In this document: one piece after another, positions 7,187 through 7,488 of the stretch | How positions within the stretch are numbered: position 1 is the stretch's first letter | Layout: every line of letters begins with the position of its first letter | Assembly (NCBI GenBank): GCA_944323945.1 | Contig: CALUUL010000074.1 | Location: 1-7,488 of the forward strand | DNA length: 7,488 nucleotides | DNA from: Candidatus Gastranaerophilales bacterium | GTDB taxonomy: Bacteria > Cyanobacteriota > Vampirovibrionia > Gastranaerophilales > Gastranaerophilaceae | Direction of reading: 5' to 3' | Position numbers and translations under genes: made by a program | Notes under the pieces: model-generated | Databases searched by the model: none | Told to the model about the DNA's origin: nothing | Seen by the model: only the letters and a program-made list of their open reading frames with translations

Positions 7187-7390
7187 CTAATCACTCTCAG
7201 CAACAACAGTTACAATTTGATTTCCGTAGCTATCTATGTGTCCGTCAGTTTTTTCAATTATATATCTTAAACCTTCTTTTCCTTTGATAGCATTTTGAGC
7301 AACTTCTAAAGCCTTTTCAAAGCTAGTATATTCACCAATTTGTTTTCTTGAGAATTCTGAATAATCTCTTTCGGTAATTACATGAAACAT
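7187..7390 (-). CDS. Small conserved-looking protein of unknown function (67 aa)
   Basis: I do not recognise this protein. It has 67 residues, no membrane segment, no signal peptide, no cysteine, and a mixed charged composition. The pattern suggests beta-alpha-beta-beta: a strand at FHVITER (2-8), IGEYTSF (18-24) leading into a helix at about 24-36 (FEKALEVAQNAIK), a strand at RYIIEKT (42-48), a DGHIDSYGN turn (49-57), then IVTVVAE (59-65). Small cytosolic domains of this general shape occur in several DUF families; DUF2188-like is a loose resemblance only. AAAGGAG on the minus strand (7397-7403) sits 6 nt before the ATG, the same motif as at ribH, which is the main evidence that the gene is real. 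It starts 22 bp behind the 3' end of tRNA-Gln on the same strand with no terminator between, so it is probably on the tRNA transcript. It ends with TAG and converges on ribH. Confidence 0.75.
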   Translation of the reverse strand: MFHVITERDYSEFSRKQIGEYTSFEKALEVAQNAIKGKEGLRYIIEKTDGHIDSYGNQIVTVVAESD

Positions 7391-7396
7391 AACTTA

Positions 7397-7403
7397 CTCC
7401 TTT
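7397..7403 (-). promoter_or_regulatory. Shine-Dalgarno site of the small gene
   Basis: The plus strand reads CTCCTTT, so the transcript carries AAAGGAG with 6 nt to the ATG. It is identical to the ribH site and lies within the 22-nt gap after the tRNA, which argues that this gap is a true translation-initiation region. Confidence 0.8.
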
Positions 7404-7412
7404 AAAATAAAA

Positions 7413-7483
7413 CTCCCGTTTAAGGATTCGAACCTCAATAGCAAAATCCAGAGTTTTGCGTCCTACCATTAGACGAAACGGGA
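7413..7483 (-). tRNA. tRNA-Gln, anticodon CUG
   Basis: Read on the minus strand, all four arms fold. The acceptor is TCCCGTT with AACGGGA (7 bp) and discriminator G73 at 7413. The D arm has a GTC/GAC stem around TAATGGTAG. The anticodon stem is CAAAA with TTTTG around loop CTCTGGA, giving U33 and anticodon CUG with G37. The variable loop is 4 nt. The T arm is TGAGG/CCTTA around TTCGAAT. U1-A72 and G73 are typical of tRNA-Gln, supporting the identity. The length is 71 nt and CCA is not encoded, so it must be added by the CCA-adding enzyme. The promoter lies to the right, outside the window. The 67-codon gene follows by 22 bp. Confidence 0.93.
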
Positions 7484-7488
7484 TTACA

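Noticed and set aside
1..7488. Mobile element, CRISPR array, prophage or defence system
   Set aside because: No transposase, integrase, regularly spaced repeat, terminal inverted repeat, attachment-site duplication or defence-type protein is visible. Only the tRNA could serve as an integration target, and the DNA on its right is outside the window.

Overview
The window is AT-rich throughout (clearly low GC by eye, not counted) and gene-dense, with standard stop codons. It carries a 5'-truncated secA, a complete Kdo transferase gene (waaA/kdtA), a GH13 alpha-glucan enzyme, ribF, ribH, a 67-codon gene of unknown function and a tRNA-Gln. WaaA means a Gram-negative-type envelope with Kdo-containing lipid A. 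The SecA stretch around QLRGRAARQGDPGSTRFF reads more like cyanobacterial SecA than proteobacterial or firmicute SecA. Together with the strong AT bias this suggests a non-photosynthetic relative of Cyanobacteria (Melainabacteria/Gastranaerophilales type). That placement is inference at roughly even odds; another AT-rich Gram-negative lineage is possible.

Layout. Bases 1-3442 (+): secA lacking its first ~170-200 codons, then waaA one base after the secA stop, surely co-transcribed. Bases 3447-5564 (-): the GH13 enzyme, converging on waaA with only 4 bp between stops. Bases 5565-5627: a 63-bp divergent promoter region between GH13 and ribF. Bases 5628-7128 (+): ribF, an 88-bp gap, then ribH. 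Bases 7129-7186: a short convergent gap with an all-A/T hairpin. Bases 7187-7483 (-): a small gene placed 22 bp behind a tRNA-Gln(CUG), both read leftward. No gene-free stretch reaches 300 bp.

How the genes work together. SecA (protein export ATPase) and WaaA (Kdo addition to lipid A) both serve envelope building but have no direct mechanistic link. RibH makes 6,7-dimethyl-8-ribityllumazine, the penultimate step to riboflavin, and RibF turns riboflavin into FMN and FAD, so the ribF-ribH pair is a flavin cofactor block. The GH13 enzyme probably acts on storage alpha-glucan, and its exact reaction is not settled.

Most of the window is core housekeeping sequence. I see no mobile element, CRISPR array, phage gene or defence system. 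The points most worth a second look are the small gene linked to tRNA-Gln, the apparently leaderless ribF with its divergent promoter, a palindromic 9-mer shared by the two divergent start codons, an inverted repeat just before the ribH ribosome binding site, and the mixed GlgB/TreZ signature of the GH13 enzyme.
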